A model generated the notes under the pieces. It did not search any database. It saw only the letters and a program-made list of their open reading frames with translations, and was not told the DNA's origin. Made by a program: the position numbers and the translations under genes. From positions 1 through 47,382 of the forward strand of contig JAFXLD010000096.1 in NCBI GenBank assembly GCA_017531385.1: a stretch of DNA of 47,382 nt, written 5' to 3'. Origin of the DNA: Clostridia bacterium (GTDB taxonomy: Bacteria; Bacillota; Clostridia; Oscillospirales; Acutalibacteraceae). This document shows positions 44,871 through 47,382 of this stretch, one piece after another. Position 1 is the stretch's first letter. Every line of letters begins with the position of its first letter.

Positions 44871-44886
44871 TGTTTCACGTGAAACA
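44871..44886. promoter_or_regulatory. parS centromere site 1
   Basis: Perfect 16-bp palindrome TGTTTCACGTGAAACA, identical to the canonical Firmicutes parS bound by ParB/Spo0J. It lies 84 nt after noc, next to the stop of the P-loop ATPase gene. Confidence 0.97.
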
Positions 44887-44887
44887 T

Positions 44888-45964
44888 TTACTTATTAAAT
44901 ATAGTATTTATCAGATTTTCTGTAATCGCTGAAACTTTACTGAAATCCATAGCAGATATATAATAACTTTCCAGTATATCATGCGTAGCTTTAGCCTGCT
45001 CAAGACATCTGACAGACTCCCCTATCATCTCAAGTTTAGCTTTATTAAGGAATGAAACTTTATTTTTATAATCATTAGCAGCCGTTTCATCAATAAATCT
45101 GTTGCTGAGAATATTCCTTCCGTTTTTCTTAATCATCGGGTGATATGTATTTGATGTGAATACACCGAGTTTTAAACCCGGAAATATAAGATGTTCAATT
45201 TTTTCATCAGGATTTAGCGGACACATACAGATAATCCTGTCAATCCCATTTTTCTCTGCGTTTTCATTTATTAATTTATTTATATAACCTGAAATTAAAG
45301 ACGTGCTGTCGTTTATAGTTATTATTTTATCGCACATACTGAATAGCGAATCATATTGAATTGTAATACCTATTGGTGTAACTGCACTTAAAAATCTTTT
45401 TTTACATATACCTGTTTCATTTCCGGTTTTGATTAAATAGTTATTGCAAAATCTTTTTGCAAATCTTTCTGCTTTGTCTTTTTTAAAATATCTTTCTGTG
45501 ATAATTTTAATTTCATTATCAACAACTGCAGCAGACTTTAAAAACTTAATACACTGTTTGTGATAATCTGAATTGACTTTTGTTGTTTGTTTTATTTTTA
45601 AATTATTATTTTTTAATTTATTTTTATCCCAACATGATCCGAGATCGATTATGTGTTCACATACACCGGGATAAACAGGATTTATTACATGAGGAGAAGT
45701 ACCGTCTGCGATTGCAATTTTCAGATCCGGTATAATGACTCCGTCAAGGCTTAACGGGTCAGACGAACATGGAATACGTTCAACTGTATAATTATATTTT
45801 TCTGCTTCTTTTGCAACTTTTTTCATTATTGATGATTTACCGGTACCGGGACCACCTTTAATTATATACATGTTCCAATTATCATCAGGATTATAAAGCT
45901 CATTAAATAATGAATAAAAACCTTTCGGTGTGTTTGCTCCTAAAAAAAATGATGCAGAATACAA
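44888..45964 (-). CDS. P-loop ATPase of the PRK06851 type
   Basis: 358 residues, uncharacterised family. Walker A is KGGPGTGKSSIMKKV (about 36-50). Family segments follow: CSSDPLSLDGVIIPDLKIAIADGTSPHV and YPGVCEHIIDLG. The second half (about 195-358) may be the degenerate second copy seen in this family, with SYINKLINENAEKNG and LIFPGLKLGVFTSNTYHP. I recall the family from spore-forming Firmicutes; no role is established. The start is a TTG (45964) with AAAGGTTGA 7 nt upstream and no alternative ATG nearby. The gene is bracketed by two perfect parS sites and is transcribed toward the origin. Base composition is more AT-rich than in the carbohydrate genes. Confidence 0.82.
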   Translation of the reverse strand: MYSASFFLGANTPKGFYSLFNELYNPDDNWNMYIIKGGPGTGKSSIMKKVAKEAEKYNYTVERIPCSSDPLSLDGVIIPDLKIAIADGTSPHVINPVYPGVCEHIIDLGSCWDKNKLKNNNLKIKQTTKVNSDYHKQCIKFLKSAAVVDNEIKIITERYFKKDKAERFAKRFCNNYLIKTGNETGICKKRFLSAVTPIGITIQYDSLFSMCDKIITINDSTSLISGYINKLINENAEKNGIDRIICMCPLNPDEKIEHLIFPGLKLGVFTSNTYHPMIKKNGRNILSNRFIDETAANDYKNKVSFLNKAKLEMIGESVRCLEQAKATHDILESYYISAMDFSKVSAITENLINTIFNK

Positions 45965-46031
45965 ATAAAATCAACCTTTCACATTTAATCCAATATAAGT
46001 ATATGCGACATTGATTTGTCCTGATACAGAA

Positions 46032-46047
46032 TGTTTCACGTGAAACA
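46032..46047. promoter_or_regulatory. parS centromere site 2
   Basis: A second perfect TGTTTCACGTGAAACA, 1161 bp from the first, 68 nt upstream of the ATPase start codon in the gap between that gene and sleB. Confidence 0.97.
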
Positions 46048-46105
46048 TAAGAGAAAAATACAATAATGTAATTTATAAGGTATATATATACTTAATATTA
46101 TATGT

Positions 46106-46124
46106 AGCAGGGATGTTCCCTGCT
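46106..46124 (-). terminator. Hairpin abutting the sleB stop codon
   Basis: AGCAGGGA (46106-46113), loop TGT, TCCCTGCT (46117-46124). Only a weak T-containing tract follows on the minus strand. Confidence 0.55.
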
Positions 46125-46862
46125 TTATGTGCAGAAATAATGTCTGCCGATAACCGTAACAACAGGTCTTGATCTGATCCATTTATTGCTGGTCTTTGAC
46201 GGGTTATAATAATATATTGCGCCGCCTGTCGGATCCCAACCGTTTATTGCATCGCTTGCAGCTTTTCTTGAAGTTGAACTGGGTTCGACTCCCCAATTGC
46301 TGTCGTATACACAATCGAATGCGCCTGACTGATATACAACTCCGGATATTGAATCCGGAAAAGAAGAATGATCCACACGGTTGAGTATAACTGCGCCTAC
46401 TGCAACCTGTCCTGTATAACTCTCCCCTCTTGCCTCTGCTTCAATAACCTTTGCAAGAAGATAAACATCGTTTGATGAAAGACCGCCTGAAGAACCTGAA
46501 CCAAGTCCCAGATATAATAATGTTTTAGGACCGGCAATGCCATCCGCTTTTAATCCGCAGTTTTTTTGAAAAGAAATTACGGCTTTTTGCGTATTAGATC
46601 CATAGATGCCGTCAATACTACCGTTATAATATCCCAGCTGTTTTAGTTTTGTCTGGATTTGTCTGACCTCATTACCTCTGGATCCGTATTGAGATAATAC
46701 TGATTGAGTAGAATTATTAACCCGGTTATGGTTAATGTAGTTGTGAACTATTGAAGTATATTCGATCATTTTCGACATAAGAAGCACAAGCAGGATTATA
46801 GTAAAGGCTTGCCAGAGTTTTTTTATAACTCTTCTGTTTATTTTGATTTTGTTTCTGTCCAT
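46125..46862 (-). CDS. sleB: Spore cortex-lytic enzyme SleB-like (PG-binding plus Hydrolase_2)
   Basis: 245 residues. An N-terminal membrane helix/signal (about 15-33) is followed by a peptidoglycan-binding domain (about 50-110; GSRGNEVRQIQTKLKQLGYYNG, IDGIYGSNTQKAVISFQK) and a SleB/CwlJ-type lytic transglycosylase domain (about 120-245). Key parts of the latter are LLAKVIEAEARGE with the likely catalytic Glu, AVGAVILNRV, and GAIYYYNPSKTSNKW. SleB degrades muramic-lactam cortex during germination, so the organism probably forms spores; close relatives such as YkvT act in vegetative cells. Start chosen at 46862 with GGGAG upstream. No clear sigma-G promoter was recognised. Confidence 0.88.
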   Translation of the reverse strand: MDRNKIKINRRVIKKLWQAFTIILLVLLMSKMIEYTSIVHNYINHNRVNNSTQSVLSQYGSRGNEVRQIQTKLKQLGYYNGSIDGIYGSNTQKAVISFQKNCGLKADGIAGPKTLLYLGLGSGSSGGLSSNDVYLLAKVIEAEARGESYTGQVAVGAVILNRVDHSSFPDSISGVVYQSGAFDCVYDSNWGVEPSSTSRKAASDAINGWDPTGGAIYYYNPSKTSNKWIRSRPVVTVIGRHYFCT

Positions 46863-46880
46863 GATAAAAACATCTCCCAA

Positions 46881-47016
46881 GTGTTGATATACCTATATGT
46901 TTTGTAATTATGTTGTAAAAATGACGGTAAAATTGTGGTTTAAAAAGATTAAAATACCAATATGTAGTACACAAAAATTGACAGTGTAAAAAGGTAAATA
47001 AATTTGAAAAAAAGTG
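46881..47016. other. AT-rich intergenic gap between sleB and the rRNA promoters
   Basis: It holds the sleB 5' region and A-tracts that may act as UP elements for the rRNA promoter. A plus-strand TTGACA at 46978 lacks a matching -10. No gene or RNA was recognised here. Confidence 0.5.
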
Positions 47017-47045
47017 TTGACAAATCGCTTTAGCTGTGATATTAT
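47017..47045 (+). promoter_or_regulatory. rRNA operon promoter P1
   Basis: -35 TTGACA (47017-47022), exact 17-nt spacer, -10 TATTAT (47040-47045), with an A-rich upstream tract. It shares GCTGTGATAT before and across the -10 with P2. Confidence 0.88.
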
Positions 47046-47129
47046 ATGCAAGCTGAATGACGAAGCAGACAGCACCTTGAATGAGTAAACTTCTGCTGAA
47101 AAAAATTCAGAAAAAAATAAAAAAAAGTC

Positions 47130-47158
47130 TTGACAAACGTGTCACGCTGTGATATAAT
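47130..47158 (+). promoter_or_regulatory. rRNA operon promoter P2
   Basis: Perfect consensus TTGACA (47130-47135), 17-nt spacer, TATAAT (47153-47158), preceded by an A-tract typical of an UP element. 113 nt downstream of P1. Confidence 0.95.
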
Positions 47159-47164
47159 AGTCAA

Positions 47165-47382
47165 GCACTCTAAAGAGAGGCACACGAAAATGAGCCGATC
47201 TGAAGAGCCTTGAACCTTGAAAATTAAACAACGACGAGATAAAAAAAGGAACCCTGAAATTTTTGTAAGTTTAGAAAAACTTGCGACAGTAAATTCTGGT
47301 TAACACAGAGATAAAAAGTCAGCAAATGACGTAAGAGCGAATTAAATGCTCTAAAGATGATTTGAACAGCGGAAGCTGTTGA
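47165..47382 (+). other. rRNA operon leader (upstream of 16S rRNA)
   Basis: It contains CCTTGAAAATTAAACAA (47215-47231), like the conserved boxA-proximal sequence of Firmicutes rRNA leaders. Hairpins follow: AAGTTT/AAACTT (47267-47282), AGAGC/GCTCT (47334-47352), and AACAGC-GGAA-GCTGTT (47365-47380). No 16S sequence is seen before the edge, so the gene should start just outside. Confidence 0.8.

Noticed and set aside
46978-47010. Third rRNA promoter suggested by a TTGACA at 46978
   Set aside because: No acceptable -10 hexamer at 15-19 nt spacing.

Overview
The window is a replication-origin segment of a Gram-positive chromosome, most likely a gut Clostridia member of the Ruminococcaceae/Oscillospiraceae type. 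The reasons are moderate-to-low GC, AGGAGG-type ribosome-binding sites, consensus sigma-A promoters, the order dnaA-dnaN-yaaA-recF-remB-gyrB-gyrA, a SleB-type spore germination hydrolase, a dockerin-bearing secreted protein, and an rRNA operon promoter at the right edge. This assignment rests on gene content only; no database was searched.

Layout, left to right. 0.1-4.4 kb: a glycogen/maltodextrin pair (glgP and a GH13 enzyme). 4.6-8.4 kb: a three-gene operon with a Gfo/Idh oxidoreductase, an orphan GH38-like C-terminal domain and an uncharacterised propeller/alpha-toroid protein. 8.5-9.4 kb: a cation efflux protein. 9.5-14.5 kb: three secreted or surface proteins (SGNH hydrolase, PPC-repeat protein, metallophosphoesterase). 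14.6-22.1 kb: a surface-polysaccharide operon (ABC exporter, coiled-coil protein, very large glycosyltransferase, UDP-ManNAc dehydrogenase, UDP-GlcNAc 2-epimerase) behind a consensus promoter. 22.3-25.4 kb: a plus-strand operon of three single-pass membrane proteins, two of them paralogues and the third with a zinc ribbon. 25.6-29.6 kb: MFS transporter, GH123/DUF4091 protein and phosphoesterase. 29.7-33.8 kb: a leucine-rich/dockerin protein, a mannonate-type SDR and an LCP glycopolymer transferase. 33.8-42.8 kb: the replication and gyrase cluster. 43.1-47.4 kb: rsmG, a Noc/ParB gene, a P-loop ATPase flanked by two perfect parS sites, sleB, and tandem rRNA promoters with leader. The 16S gene itself would begin beyond the edge.

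The genes left of dnaA run mainly on the minus strand, and rsmG, noc and the rRNA operon run on the plus strand. This fits a bidirectional origin between about 41.2 and 43.0 kb. The most notable signals are: (i) an array of non-canonical DnaA-box-like 9-mers next to a DnaA whose base-contacting Asp is replaced by Lys; (ii) a ParB-family protein with Noc-type specificity residues beside two canonical parS sites and no parA; (iii) a dispersed inverted-repeat element whose hairpin arms covary between copies, and whose end motif coincides with the stop codons of three unrelated genes; (iv) an undescribed extracellular domain shared by the zinc-ribbon membrane protein and the dockerin/LRR protein.
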